This document shows, in pieces, positions 10,792 through 22,530 of a stretch of DNA of 64,000 nt. A model generated the notes under the pieces. It saw nothing but the letters and a program-made list of their open reading frames with translations, was not told the DNA's origin and ran no database searches. The position numbers were made by a program, and so were the translations under genes. How positions within the stretch are numbered: position 1 is the stretch's first letter; each line of letters begins with the position of its first letter. Origin of the DNA: Canna indica (lineage: Eukaryota; Streptophyta; Magnoliopsida; Zingiberales; Cannaceae); the NCBI GenBank assembly GCA_034359265.1, contig CP136896.1, positions 21,669,501 through 21,733,500 of the forward strand. Direction: 5' to 3'.

Positions 10792-13168
10792 TGTAATACC
10801 CGAGGTCTGCTAATATAAAATTTAATTGGTGCAGTGCACCAGATCGGGAGCTAGTTGGGTCGAGTCGTGAAATTGCCACGAGTAGAAGGTATAATTTAAA
10901 TTTTATCAATTAATGCTAAGTGTTCTCTTTCCTTCATGATCATGAGTGGTTTGAAATCATGTCCGCGGGTCGAGTCGGGGCTTGAATCAGGTTTGGATTG
11001 AGTCGAGTAGGGGCTTAAGTGAGGAAGGGCTTTTTAGTCAAATAAATAAATAAATAAATAAAAATATAAAACCCATCACCTCAGCCGTCGTATGGATCAA
11101 GAAGATGAGCCGCACACAGTCCGAGGTGAAGGGAGAGAGGGGGATTCCGAGTGGTGGCGCGAGAAGTTGGTGTTGTCGCCGGAGATTGGAGTCATCGTCG
11201 CCTAGATCGCCTTCGTCTTTGATCAAGGTGAGTGGTAGAACCTAGTTTTGTAGGGTAGGCGTGTGGCCGACCCCTAGAGGTGTTGGAATCGTGGTTTTCT
11301 CGCGTCGAATCTTGTCGATCTGAAGTTTCTCGAGATTTATGATTTTCTTATGCGATTTGTACCTTGCAATGAATGTTTTCGCATCGTTTTCTTGATTTTA
11401 GGGGCCGACCAATGGAGGGAAAAAGGGAAAAGGTCATGCCGAAAATTTCCCCTATTTCCTTGAGTGGTTTAAACCCCATGGATTGATTCCTTTTCAGGTG
11501 TAGATAATTTGTGAAATTAAATGTTGTGATTGCATGGTCGAATTTTCCTCCCTCCCCCCCCCCCCCTTCAAGAAGGCTCGCCGAACAAGTTACTTCTTTT
11601 AGGGACTATGTTCGTCGATTGAAATTGTAGATTAAGCGATTGATGAGTGGATTGTTGATATTAGTAGATGAATTTTAAAATTGTAGGAGGATATCTTCTT
11701 GAATACACATATATGGCTAAATTTATGTATGGTATATGATTTGTGAAATTTCCTTCATTGAATTACTAGTGCTAGTATTGAAATTACCATGATAGATCAA
11801 ATATTACCTTGCTGGAATTTATTGACTAAATGCAGAATTTAATTACTTTATTGTTGCAATCATGCGGTTATTTATGGTAGTAGTTGTAGAATAATTCCCT
11901 TATAATTTATGTATTGTGACATATTTGTATTCGGGCATTTCTTTGCTTATGACATGTAGTTTACACTTAAGGAATGTGGCGAATGACGCTAGATGGTTAT
12001 ATGGAAATTATAGGTTGTTTAATTTGTCGGGAAAACTTGAATGTGGACAAACTAGGTTTCACACCTAGGAAACAATCAACGGGCACTAGTGTGCGGCTGG
12101 TAGGGCCCGGAATGAGGGGGCCAAATATGGGTGAATGCCCGAGGTTTAAATGAGGAAATTTAGAACACTTTGCTTGTGTATTGTGATTGAGATGGTCGGG
12201 CTGAGGAGCATTGATAGCCGAAATGGCTAATATTTGACTCATCGGGAGATTAGGGTCTTAAGATTGCACCAGCGGGCCACACTAGGTGTTAGACCCGAGT
12301 GGCAGAGGGTCTTGAGATTCCGTCAGTGGGCCACACTGACGGTAGACCCGAGTTGGGTGGGACTAGCTATCCCTATCCTGGTGGGTTCCTGAGACTAGTT
12401 GACCATCCTAGTTGATGGGCTCAGTGATTGAAAAGCTATATGCGAATCACCTTGTCTGACACATTTGATAAGTATTGGTTAATCTCATTAGGTTATAGGC
12501 TATTTGGCCGAGTGTTACTACTTAGTATGAAGGCCGGTCATGGCGGAGAGTTACCCCTCGGGGTGGAGCCTTATGGCAGGATGGTAGCCGCGGGGTAAGG
12601 CCTAGGTTGGCCAAGACTGTGATGTACCAGGATGCGGCCGATTGGCCAGCTGTGTAGAAAATCAAATATTTCATTATGCATCTTGTTGCTTCTAGATTGC
12701 GTTTATACTGGGATTTAAGTGAAGGTTCGGAAGAACCGCTCACTATGTTCCTCGTGAACTCACGGTTTATTATTTTTATTTTGCAGAGCCTGACCAGTGA
12801 GGTACAGCTTGATAGCATGGTGCGGTTGAAGGGCAGGTGGTGATGCGGATCTCGTAGCAGACAGTCTTATAGTCCTAGTCGTGTTGAGTAGTGTCATTGT
12901 ACATGCACTTAGTTGATTTTGTAGAACATTGAGTTGTCATTTTAAAAGCTTTTAAATGTTTCTTTAAAACTTTGAGTGATTACTTTAACTCTGATTTGTT
13001 AAACCTGTTTTTAAACATCTAATGAAGTTTGGTGTTGGTTCTTTTGCTTATGACTTTATCTGTTATTTCGGTTGTATTTTCATGTGTTGATGGTTAGTGC
13101 ATGTGGTAGGCTTCTGAGTACCGACACATACCCTGGCCATTCATGTGACCCTGAGTTGGGGCGTGACA
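10792..13168 (+). repeat. 5' LTR of a Tekay-like Ty3/gypsy element
   Basis: The LTR begins TGTAATACCCGA and ends GGGGCGTGACA, is 2377 bp long, and is followed after four bases by a tRNA primer site. It matches the solo LTR at 6194-8607 and the LTR pieces at 55112 and 58805. A (AAAT)n-like run lies at about 11040-11060 and a C13 homopolymer at about 11555. Long LTRs of this type are usual for Tekay/Del chromoviruses. Confidence 0.88.
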
Positions 13169-13172
13169 AAGT

Positions 13173-13184
13173 TGGTATCAGAGC
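13173..13184 (+). other. Primer-binding site, initiator-Met tRNA type
   Basis: TGGTATCAGAGC follows the LTR end by four bases and is complementary to the 3' end of initiator methionine tRNA. Confidence 0.9.
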
Positions 13185-13389
13185 ATGTGGTTAGGTCTTG
13201 ACTATGACTAGGGTCTGGGTATATACCGTATGGGCATAGCTAGCATGTCGACATACGGTATAATAATGCTATAAGATCAGGCGGCCACGATTGCACCTCA
13301 GCGCGTCATGCGGTTAGTAAATAAAGATATATAGTTGAATAAGTTATTGATATTAATGGTAATTTTGTTTTCTTAACTGCTAGAGTGTT

Positions 13390-14310
13390 GGAGACTCACA
13401 ATGCTGCGCTGAGCGGCAGTGGTAGTAATTCCACAAGATGCCAGGGCCGAGGTCGAGGTCGAGGCAAGGACTATAAGAGAGGTTAGTCAGAGGGGGTAGG
13501 ACAAGACCCCATAGTTGCACAGCTACAGGCTCAGGTAGCACAGTTGACTGAGGCGCTCCGCAGGGAGCAAGAGTTGAGGCAGCAGCAGCACAACCGTAGT
13601 CGGTACCTGTGGCACCCGTGGTACTAGAGATGGCTGAGCCAGTAGTACCGATGGTCAGGGTTCCAGGGGCACCCACATATGCAGACTTTGTTAAGCTGAA
13701 GCCTCTAGAGTTCACTGGAACAGATCAGCGGGTAGAAGTCACTAAGTTTCTTAGCGATTGCTATGAGTTATGAGTGGAGCTTGGGTGTTCATCTGAGGCA
13801 GCGACTCGTATGATAGGCCTATAGCTTAAGGGACCGGCCAAGGATTGGCTCAATACCTGGAATAATCATAGGGCGGCAAACGCGCCAGTCCCTACATGGG
13901 AAGAGTTCAAGGCTGTTGTGGTGGAGCAGTATTTGCCATTGAGCGTCCACGATAAACGGACGAGAGAGTTCGAGGTGCTGGGTCAGACAGGTGGCATGAC
14001 AGTGTTGGACTATGAGATGGAGTTCACCCGGGTCTCAAAGTACCACCCTACCCTGGTAGCTACTGAGACCGCCAGGGTCAAGAGGTTCGTTGAGGGGCCG
14101 AGGGCAAAGATCGGCATACATATTCATTACACCGAGGACACTACATTTGCTTGGGTAGTGGATGAGGCACTCCAGAAGGAAGCACTGCTGCCGTTCGAGA
14201 AGCACGATGGGCCCCCAAAGAAGAAGTTCCGACCTCAGGGATTTGGAGGTCAGCCTTGGCACTCTAAGGGGACTGTTGCAGCGGAAGATCACCCGCCGAG
14301 CAGGGGACAC
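13390..14310 (+). pseudogene. Ty3/gypsy gag, decayed and truncated
   Basis: The frame carries a glutamine-rich leader, then a retrotransposon gag domain recognisable by motifs such as FTGTD, GPAKDWL and WEEFKAVVVEQYLP, and a C-terminal basic region (PPKKKFRPQ). Stop codons interrupt it near 13625, 13770 and 13825. From 13918 to 14319 it is open for 133 codons. The copia solo LTR at 14311 cuts it before the expected zinc knuckle, and no matching continuation is evident after 15507. The intact protein would form the capsid of a Tekay-like chromovirus. Confidence 0.8.
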
Positions 14311-15507
14311 TGTTGGTGAAATGGCCACACTAGAGGGGGGGTGAATAGTATATTTACTAATCTTTTTGCCTAAATTCGGTTTTAATCGTTTCTTTGGTTA
14401 CTTAGGCAAAGTACAAGTTTAGTAGCAAGCGGAAGCAAAATAAATACGATTATGAAGTAACACAAGTAAAAGCAATGCAAACACAATTATTTATAGTGGT
14501 TCGGCCTCAATGCCTACTCCACTACCTAAGCACTTCGCTTAGGATTTCCAAACTAAACTTTACTAGATTAATCTTGTTTCCCTTATAACGAGGACTTTGA
14601 CCTCAAGAGTCTTGCTCTCAACCTAAGGCACTTTAACACCCGGAAGTCTCCGCCTTCTTACCGAGAGCACTCTTCCACCTCAACCCTAAGGGACAACTTA
14701 ACTAATCCTAGTAAACTACGTTTACAATGGTGGATTTAAGCTTTAACACCAAGGCAACCACAACTCAATCAACCTAGCATTCTAGGTTTACACCAATGAT
14801 ATACAATGAAAATGAACCACAAAATATACAAACAATGGAGCAAATAAATAATACAACAAGTACTTAGCTCCAAAGAAAATCCCCTAGTCCTCTTGATGCC
14901 TTAGGATGATGAATCGGTGAAGCTTGAAGGCTAAATCAAGGAGTGGAGAACAAAACTAGGGTTCTTGCAAGGATGGCTCAAAGAAATCATGTAGAGATGC
15001 AAGAAAGTGACTCTCTTAGGCTTAGAAGCATCATGGGAGGCTTGGAAGAGAGTTTGAGGTGGGTATTTATAACCCCCCCCCAAACAAAATGGCTCGTCAA
15101 CGGGCTAATTTATGCCCATTGGTGATGCTCGGTCGCTTGCCAGTCGATCGTCGGTCGACCGACCGAGCGACCGAAGGCATTCTACCTCGTTATCTAGTTT
15201 TCACCTAGGGAATAATTACCGGCATTTTTTGTGCCAAGAAAATATCTCGGTTATATAGCTCTCCAATGAGCTCCCTAGGCTTAGTGAATTTTAGGGTCAT
15301 TTTTTGATTTTCTAGTTTTTCATGTTTTGGGGTTCGGGATTGGGTTTTTTGGTTTCTTTGCATCATCATGGGGATTTACAATTTATCTAGACACCCTAAA
15401 CCTAAACTCTATTTTCACGATGAAATCTGAGCGACGACGAGTGTCCTTACCGGTTTGTTATCATCAAAATCGAGATTAAGACCAAGGTAGAAAACCTTAG
15501 GCCAACA
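14311..15507 (-). mobile_element. Copia solo LTR with internal deletion
   Basis: It begins on the plus strand as TGTTGGTGAAATGGCC and ends CCAACA, so it is a minus-strand LTR of the family at 59320. At 1197 bp it lacks about 500 bp, apparently from within the GGTCGACC-rich block to a point further into the LTR at about 15180. A TATA box (minus strand, 15071-15064) remains. The flanking five bases are GACAC and AGCAC, which match at only three positions, so the target duplication is decayed or absent. Confidence 0.8.
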
Positions 15508-16009
15508 AGCACAGCAGTAGCCGGGGCCATGGAAGATCACCTGTTGCCGACTGTTGCCGTTCTACCGCTAGTGATCAACTCCGCCATCGACCCTCCGTCG
15601 CTCGATATCTCCTCTCTAGTATTCATCTCTATCTCCCCGCTGCCCCCTTTTAATTTCTCCGCCTGCCGCCCCCTTTTATTGTCTCCGCCCGCCGTCCAAT
15701 GTCAGCGACCGTCCGATCACCGACACTAGACAAGGGTGCCGACGTCTACATGCCAATGCCGGATTTGGAGCCGCCGAATTTTGGCCCCATCCTATGCAAC
15801 AGTAGTAGGTAGTGATGTCAGCTACTATTAATGATTAGGGTTTAATTAAACCCTATTATTATTTCTTTAATTTTTTATTGTTAATTATTAGAAATTAATT
15901 GTTAATTAGTTAATTAGATTGGTTAATGTTGATTAGGGTTTAATTATTTTTAGATTATTTAATGTTATTGTTGATTAGTTTAATGAAATTAGTATTAATG
16001 GAATCGTCC
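15508..16009. other. Unassigned spacer between two solo LTRs
   Basis: The first 270 bp is pyrimidine-rich and GC-richer (15530-15730), with one open frame of 66 codons that resembles nothing I know. The rest is AT-rich with repeated TTAATTA motifs. It may be host leader-like DNA or the outer part of the CACTA element at 18128. Confidence 0.4.
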
Positions 16010-16137
16010 ATTGTGGACTCGTGCCGGAATCGTCCACTGTGGACTCGTGGCCAAATCATCCAAGGTGGACTCATGCCGGAATCATCCACTGTGGACTCGC
16101 GCTGGAATCGTCCACTGTGGACTCGCACCAGCATCCA
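16010..16137. repeat. Minisatellite of five 26-27 bp units, each with a palindrome
   Basis: The consensus unit is near GGAATCGTCCACTGTGGACT followed by CGTGCC. The core GTCCAC-T-GTGGAC is a perfect inverted repeat in three of the five units and nearly so in the others. Such repeats are common in subterminal regions of CACTA elements, where they bind transposase, and a CACTA transposase lies downstream, but the link is an inference. Confidence 0.8.
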
Positions 16138-16382
16138 CAAATTTAGAAAATAATCATGACGAGTCGATACGTTTCACGTACGCATCGACGAGTCAAGTTT
16201 ATATTATGCAAAACCATAAATCCGTTTGGGGATTGTATAAATGAAGTAAATGATCTTTTATACGACGTACAACCCTTGAATTGTCCCTAATTGGACAATT
16301 TGATAATATAGTTATTTATATTGCACTTAGTTTATTTCTTTTAGTCATTATTCATTTTTAAATTTTGGCTTGTATTTTCCTT
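16138..16382. other. AT-rich spacer with a small hairpin
   Basis: This stretch carries ATTGTCC and GGACAAT separated by six bases (about 16277-16296), which can form a hairpin, and two direct CGACGAGTC-type repeats at about 16160-16195. I see no coding sequence. Confidence 0.45.
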
Positions 16383-18127
16383 TGTTGGGTGAAATGGCCA
16401 CACTAGAGGGGGGGGGGTGAAAAGTATGTTAACTATTTTTCTGTCTAATTCTGATTTTGATCATTTCTTGATTAGTTAGGCTAAACACGATATTTATAGC
16501 AAGTGGAAGCAATAAATATGAAGCAATAAACACAAACAAACTATCAATGCTAATACAAGTATTTATAATGGTTCGGCCCCAATGCCTACTCCACTACCTA
16601 AGCACCCCACTTAGGATTTCGAAACTTAGTTTACTAGATTAAATCGTTTCCCTTACAAAGAGGATTTTGACCCGAAGAGTCTCACTCTCAACCTAAGGCA
16701 CTTCCACATCCGAAGTCTCTGCCTTCTTACCGAGAGCACTCTTCCACCTCAACCTAAGGGACAACTCAACTAATCGTAGTAAACTACATTTACAATGGTG
16801 GGTTTAAGCCTTAACACCAAGGCAACCACCAACTCAATCAAACCTAGCAACCTAGGTTTACACAAGTTCAGTTACAATGAAATAAACAATAAAATAGACC
16901 AATAAATGGAGCAATAAATCAACCAATGAAGTACTTAGCTCCACAACAAGATTTCTAGCTTCCTCTTGATGCTTTTGATGATGAAACAATGAAGGTAAGA
17001 CTCAATCAAAGGGATGAGATATCAAAGCTAGGGTTTCTCTAAGAATTGGCTCAATGAAAGCTTTGGAATTGATCAAGGATGGCTCAATGAAGTTTTAGAG
17101 TGATCAAAAGTGTGTTAGGAAGGCGTAGGCATGGGTATTTATAGAACTAAAAAGGAATGGAATGAAACAGCCGGCTAAACGGGTGGAAAACTAGCTGTTT
17201 CCACCGTTCGGTCGCTTGCCGGTCGATCGTCGGTCGACCGACCGATCGACCACCCGCGACCGCTGCTTAATCGCGTTGTTCGGTCAACCGATGATTCGAC
17301 CGAATGAGTCAGGAGTTCAGTGATCCGCAATCTGATTGACCGATTGATCGATCGACGAACGCACTGCCAGATTTTGGTCTCGGTCGATCGACCGAAGTAG
17401 CCCCTGCCAATTTTTGGCGTTGTTCGATCGACCGATTGGTCGACCAAAATGGCTACTGCCATTTTTTAACACCATTCAATCAATCGACGGGTCGACCGAA
17501 CATGGGCAGAGCAGTTTTCTTTGCTTTGTTTTTCTGCTCGTTTGGATTCCGTCTTCGCTAAGCCTACTTATATAACATTTATTAACTTTAAGTTAATAAC
17601 TTTAAGACATAAATGTTATATAAGGATTACCCCCCAATTGGATTCAATAAAAATATCTAAAAAATCAAAATCCTTAAGAATCAAAATCTAGTTTTTGGGG
17701 TCTAGTACAAAATTTTGAAAAACAAAAATTTTCTAATCTTTCGAGTCGAGAATGGGTAGGCTAAGGGCTTCCAAAAATTCTTAAAAAATACCTCATTATC
17801 TAATTTTAACCCAAGGAATAATTATCGTCATTTTTTATGTCAAGAAAGTATCTAGGTCATATAGCCATCCAAGGAGCTCCATAGGCTTAGTGAATTCAGA
17901 GCAGTTTTTGGGTTTTCATATTTTGGAGTTCGGGTTTGGTTTTAGGGTTCTTATGCAACCAACATCCTTCCGATTTCCCGATTTCCTGATTTCTTTGATA
18001 TTTCCAATCGAGGACATCGTGCGCTTACCGATATGGAACCTGAACGATATATCAATGAAACATTAGTTCCATATTTGTTATCATCAAAATTGAGATTAAG
18101 ACCAAGGTTAAAAGCCTTAAGCCAACA
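16383..18127 (-). mobile_element. Copia solo LTR, 1745 bp
   Basis: The plus strand starts TGTTGGGTGAAATGGCC and ends CCAACA. Flanks are TCCTT (16378-16382) and CCCTT (18128-18132), a 5-bp target duplication with one mismatch. It keeps the full LTR layout: TATA box (minus strand, 17143-17136), a long GGTCGACC/GATCGACC-rich block (about 17205-17500) and a G-rich homopolymer near the end. There is no internal region. Confidence 0.9.
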
Positions 18128-18599
18128 CCCTTGTTCTCCAATATGCGCCTAAATGATATGCGTATTCGGAGAACTGTAGGAAGATGTTGCCGAAATTTAC
18201 AATGAAGTTAATCACTAAAAGAAATACTAAGTGCAATATAAATAACATGAATCCCGAATGGAATAGGACCATCCCACCTAAAGACATTACATAAACATAT
18301 TGCCAACTTTTTGACAGAACATGTCGGGCGATCGAAGTTGGATGTATCGACGAATTCATTGTGGAGCTATAACAGACGTATTTCGAGTAGGCGTAACTTC
18401 TTAAATTTCGCCTACTCGAATAAAAAATTCCTTAGTGGTGATAAAATTTGATGTCCGTGCCAAAAATGTTCAAACATAAGATTTTTGGATCGGGAAATTG
18501 TCACAATGCATTTGTACACATAAGGATCCACACCAAGATATTTTGTATGAAATTGTCAAGGGGAGTCACGTCAAGTCGGAACGTCGACTAATCTTGTTG

Positions 18600-21500
18600 T
18601 CCACACTCATGGTGAATCTTCTACTGTGGTTGTTTCTTGTTCCAATCCACCTAATCCTTACAGAACAATGATTCTGGATAGTCTTGGCGGACAATTCCAT
18701 ATAAATGACGATGTAGAGTCAGTGACTAAGGCAGTACAACTACTAGATACTACGATAGTTGAAGTCATTGACGAACAACCTGCGATACAAATTGAATTGC
18801 CGAATAAGGAGGTTGCAAAATTTTGCAAGATGTTAAAAGCTACCGATGAACCTTTGTATGAGAATTGTCCTAAATATACAAGATTTTTGGCAATGATACA
18901 ACTCTTGAACATCAAGTCCGATTATAATGTCAGCGGGGTTGCGTTTGATCAGATTGCAGGATTTATCAATGGTATGCTACCTCCAGATAATAACTTTGAG
19001 TCAACTTTTTATATGACAAAAAAGTTGATGAGAAAATTGGGGCTTGGGTATGAAAAGATACACGCGTGCCCAAATAACTGTATTTTATATTATAAAGAAA
19101 ATGCACAGTTGGAGCAATGCCCGGTATGTGAACATCCTCGTTACAAGGAGAAAAAATTGGTCTGAGAGAAAAATATCCCCTTTAAGGTGCTTCGGTATTT
19201 TCTACTGACACCGAGATTTCAAAGGTTATTCATGTTGGAAAAGACTGCCCCCTATATGAGTTGGCATGCAAGAAGTCGTGATGATACTATAATGACTCAT
19301 CCATCTGATAGTGAAGCATGGAAATATTTTGATACATGCTATCCTTCATTTGCTAAGGATACTAGAAATATCAGGTTGTGATTGTACAGGGATGGTTTTA
19401 ATCCGTTTGGTAATTAATTCAGCAACTCCGTATTCAGTATGTCCAGTACTGCTAACGATTTATAATTTACCGCCCTCAATGTGTATGAAAGATAAATTTA
19501 TCTATCTTTTGATGATTATTCTGGGTCCTAGGGGTCATTAGAAAGAAAATGATGTGTTTCTCCGACCCCTAATTGATGAACTGAAAATATTGTGGGCTGA
19601 GGGAGTTATCACTTATGATTGTCACCGGAAGCAAAACTTCACTTTATGTGCTGCTATATTGTGGATAATCAATGATTTTCCGATCTACGACATGTTGTCT
19701 GGTTGGAGCACACATGGGCGACTCTCTTGTCTGTATTGCATGGAACACTCAAAAGCCTTCAGTCTTGAGAATGGTCAGAAAATTTCCTTCTTTGATTGTC
19801 ATCACCGGATCCTATCATCTAACCATCAGTATCGAAGGAATCGTGACAAATTTACCGATGGTCGAGTCGAAAGAGATGAGCCACCACCGATGTTGTCTGT
19901 TGAACAGATGTTAACACGTGTTGAATTACTTCTAGAGATTACTTTGGGTCAGAATGTAAGAATTTCAGGCTTTGGTCAAGCACATAACTAGGTGAAAAAA
20001 AGTATCTTTCAAGAATTGTCATATTGAAGTTCATTACTGATTCAGCACAATTTAGTCGTCATGCACATTGAAAAAAATGTGTTTGATAATATTTTTAACA
20101 CTGTGATGGATATTTCCGGCAAAACTAAAGATAATGTGAAGGCCCGACATGATGTGAAAATACTTTGTAAGTGGCCAGAGTTAGAGTTGCAAGAGGTCAA
20201 TGGACGACATCATAAGCCAAAGGCACTGTATGTGTTAAATAAACAACAGATGAAAGATGTGTATTAATGGATCAAAGAACTCAGATTACCCGATGGATAT
20301 GCCTCAAATATATCTCGATGTGTGAACGTTGACGAAGGCAAAATATCGGGTACGATGAGCCACGATTGTCATGTATTCATGCAGAGATTGCTTCTGGTCG
20401 CGTTTCGAGATCATCTACATGATAAGATTTGGGGTCCGTTGATAAAATAAAGTATGTTTTTCAGAAACATTTGTGCAAATATCCTTCGAGTCGAAGATAT
20501 GTGAGCATTTGAAAATAATATTGTTGAAATCATATGCAAGCTGGAGCAGTTATTCCCTCCTGCATTTTTTGGCTCGATGGAACATCTACTGATACACTTT
20601 GAATACAAGGCATGAGTTGGTGGCCCCGTTCAATACCGGTGGATGTATTTATTTGAAAGATGCATGAATCGTCTGAAGAAAAAAGTAAAGAACACACTTG
20701 CAGTTGAAGGTTCTATATGAGAAGCATATATAATTCAAGAAATTTGAATATTTTGTTTTGAATCAACCATCAAGACAAGACTTAATCGTCTTCCACGGAA
20801 CACCGACGGGGGAGCTCGACCATCAGATGAGGGATCTCGACCATCAGATGGTTGTTATCTTTTATTACCTTGGTCGTGCATTGGGTTCTCGTCCGTCTCG
20901 ATTCTTAAATGACGAAGAGTACCATTTGGCCTAATTGTATGTTTTACTAAACTGTCCAGAGATTGAAAAGTTCATTGAAATATTTGACGTCGAGATGGTG
21001 ACAAAATATTCAATTTATAGCGATGAGGAATTAGAGAGATTACGCAATTGTGAGTTCCCTAATTGGTTTCGAGCTTACTGTATAGAACACAGAGGCGAAA
21101 TAGATAATTAAATCTTTGAGTTTGCTAGCGGACCGGCACGACTTGTACAGTGTTATAACGGTTAATTTGTTAATGTATATAAATTTCACACACTTGAATA
21201 TTCATCTACAAAGAATACTATGAATGTCGGTGTCTGCGTCAAAGGGACAATGTACGCTGAATGTGATGTTGAGTTTTACGGACTATTGGAAGAAGTCATA
21301 GAATTGCAATTTTTTGGATGGAAATCAGTTGCCCTTTTTCAATGTCAGTGGTTCGACACAAGCGATAGGGCAGAGAGTTCATCCAAAGTATAAACTTGTC
21401 GAGGTCAATTACAAATCAAAATTGGCTTCAAATGAGCCATTTATATTGGCATCTCAAGCTGAATAAGTATATTATATGCAGTATCCATCTTGAAAAAAAA

Positions 21501-21818
21501 GATAGGGCAGATTGGCGTGTAGTCTGTAAGACTAAAGCCATAGAAAAAATTGACCCGATAGTTGGAGAGATTGAGCCAACATATGACTTCTATCAAGAAG
21601 AGGATCTTGCCGAAGTGGAGCGAGTTAGTCCAATACTCGAGGATGATAATACAGAATTAATTCAATTGGATGTAGAATATGTTGATGACGACGATAATCG
21701 TCTTGAGGAAGAAGGACAGAATGATGATGAGGGAGAAGAAGAAGAAGAATTTGAAGATTTCGATACAGAAGAACAAGAAGAGTATTACACGGATGATGAT
21801 ACTGTCGATGACGAATAA
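18600..21818 (+). pseudogene. CACTA TNP2-like transposase
   Basis: The best preserved part (18626-19165) has the family motifs FDQIAGFINGMLPP, TKKLMRKLGLGYEKIHACP and a Cys-rich segment (CPNNC, CPVCEHPRY), as in plant TNP2 transposases. Homology continues in shifting frames through PRFQRLF, MSWHARSRDD, FDTCYPSFA, LRPLIDELKILWAEGV and GWSTHGRLSC (about 19190-19990), then MHIEKNVFDNI (20061-20267). Between 20620 and 21395 the frame is heavily interrupted. It ends in a strongly acidic tail rich in Asp and Glu (about 21590-21815). In the family the enzyme cuts at CACTA termini. This copy has many stops and cannot make it. Confidence 0.88.
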
Positions 21819-21884
21819 TTGTAAATGAGAAGTATATCTTCAATTATTAAATATATCTATTTATCTATTAATCTATTATATATG

Positions 21885-22080
21885 TACAAATTATATGGAC
21901 ACGCCCCCGAGTGGATTCTTGGACCTGTGTGGAACCAGCTTGTTGAGCGATGGGACACGCCTGAGTGGCAGTAGGTCTCCCGGACAGCGTCGAGAAACCG
22001 CATGTCCGGGGGGGATGGCACGGGGCGCGCCACATTGGTGGCTCCGTGTCTTTTGTGGTGCATGAGCATCGTATGGTATG
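21885..22080 (+). pseudogene. Remnant of the second CACTA gene (Ptta/En/Spm plant transposase type)
   Basis: The motif WNQLVERWDTPEW is followed by an in-frame stop, and a frame-shifted GGSVSFVVHEHRM appears at about 22040-22078. Both fit the plant transposase family found downstream of TNP2 in CACTA elements, where it acts as a terminal-binding accessory protein. A GT-rich splice-like site follows. Only this one exon-sized piece is visible. Confidence 0.6.
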
Positions 22081-22145
22081 TATAATTTCCTTACTTATAA
22101 TTAAAATATTATATGTTGTGCATAATGATACTAATATACATCTGG

Positions 22146-22530
22146 TCTCCTCGTAGACCTATGTAGCCTATAAAGGGCTCATGTGACCTTGCGGTTATAA
22201 ATCATAGGTTAATTGTGGCCTTTTGGTTTTTAACCAATAGGAAGGGTTGAAGATCTTAATTTTCAAATATTTCATATTTTGAGATCTCTTGGTTCATTTT
22301 GGTTTCATGATTGACCTTCTTTAAAATGAATCTTTACTACTTAGTAAAGTAGATATTTGAAAATGATACTTGAATTTTTCCTCTTTGCTATCTAGTCTAG
22401 TTATCTTGCTTGTAGGCATAAGTTCATTATGATACTAATGATGCTTGCTTGCAACATAAACTTGATTTTAGTGGAAGGCTAAAGAAAATCTAAAAAGAAA
22501 GTGAAAATTTTGAAATTTCTCAAGAAAGTG
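22146..22530 (+). mobile_element. Copia 3' UTR fragment
   Basis: This piece reads CCTATGTAGCCTATAA, GGGCTCATG and CCAATAGGAAGGGTTG, and it aligns in opposite orientation with about 4310-4700 of the minus-strand copia element. It joins CACTA sequence on the left and Tat-like pol on the right without LTRs. Confidence 0.7.

Larger units (their letters stand above)
18128..22145 (+). mobile_element. Decayed CACTA (En/Spm) transposon, truncated
   Basis: The segment carries a TNP2-type transposase pseudogene and, further on, a remnant of the second CACTA gene. An inverted repeat (TCGAGTAGGCG and CGCCTACTCGA, about 18383-18415) lies upstream of the transposase. No terminal CACTA motif was found at either end. 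The right end is replaced at about 22146 by copia 3' UTR sequence, and the left end probably lies beyond the solo LTR at 16383. Confidence 0.75.

Noticed and set aside
13380..13715. Minus-strand frame of 111 codons
   Set aside because: Antisense to the gypsy gag leader and repetitive because of it.
15529..15729. Open frame of 66 codons with Ser/Pro-rich product
   Set aside because: Short, low complexity and without splice or homology support.
15800..15830. Possible CACTA terminus near TAGTAGGTAGTG
   Set aside because: No matching inverted end or 3-bp duplication could be found.
17175..17462. Open frame of 95 codons rich in SVDRTT-like repeats
   Set aside because: It is translation of the palindromic GGTCGACC block in a solo LTR, not a gene; the same applies to the frame at 59956-60261.
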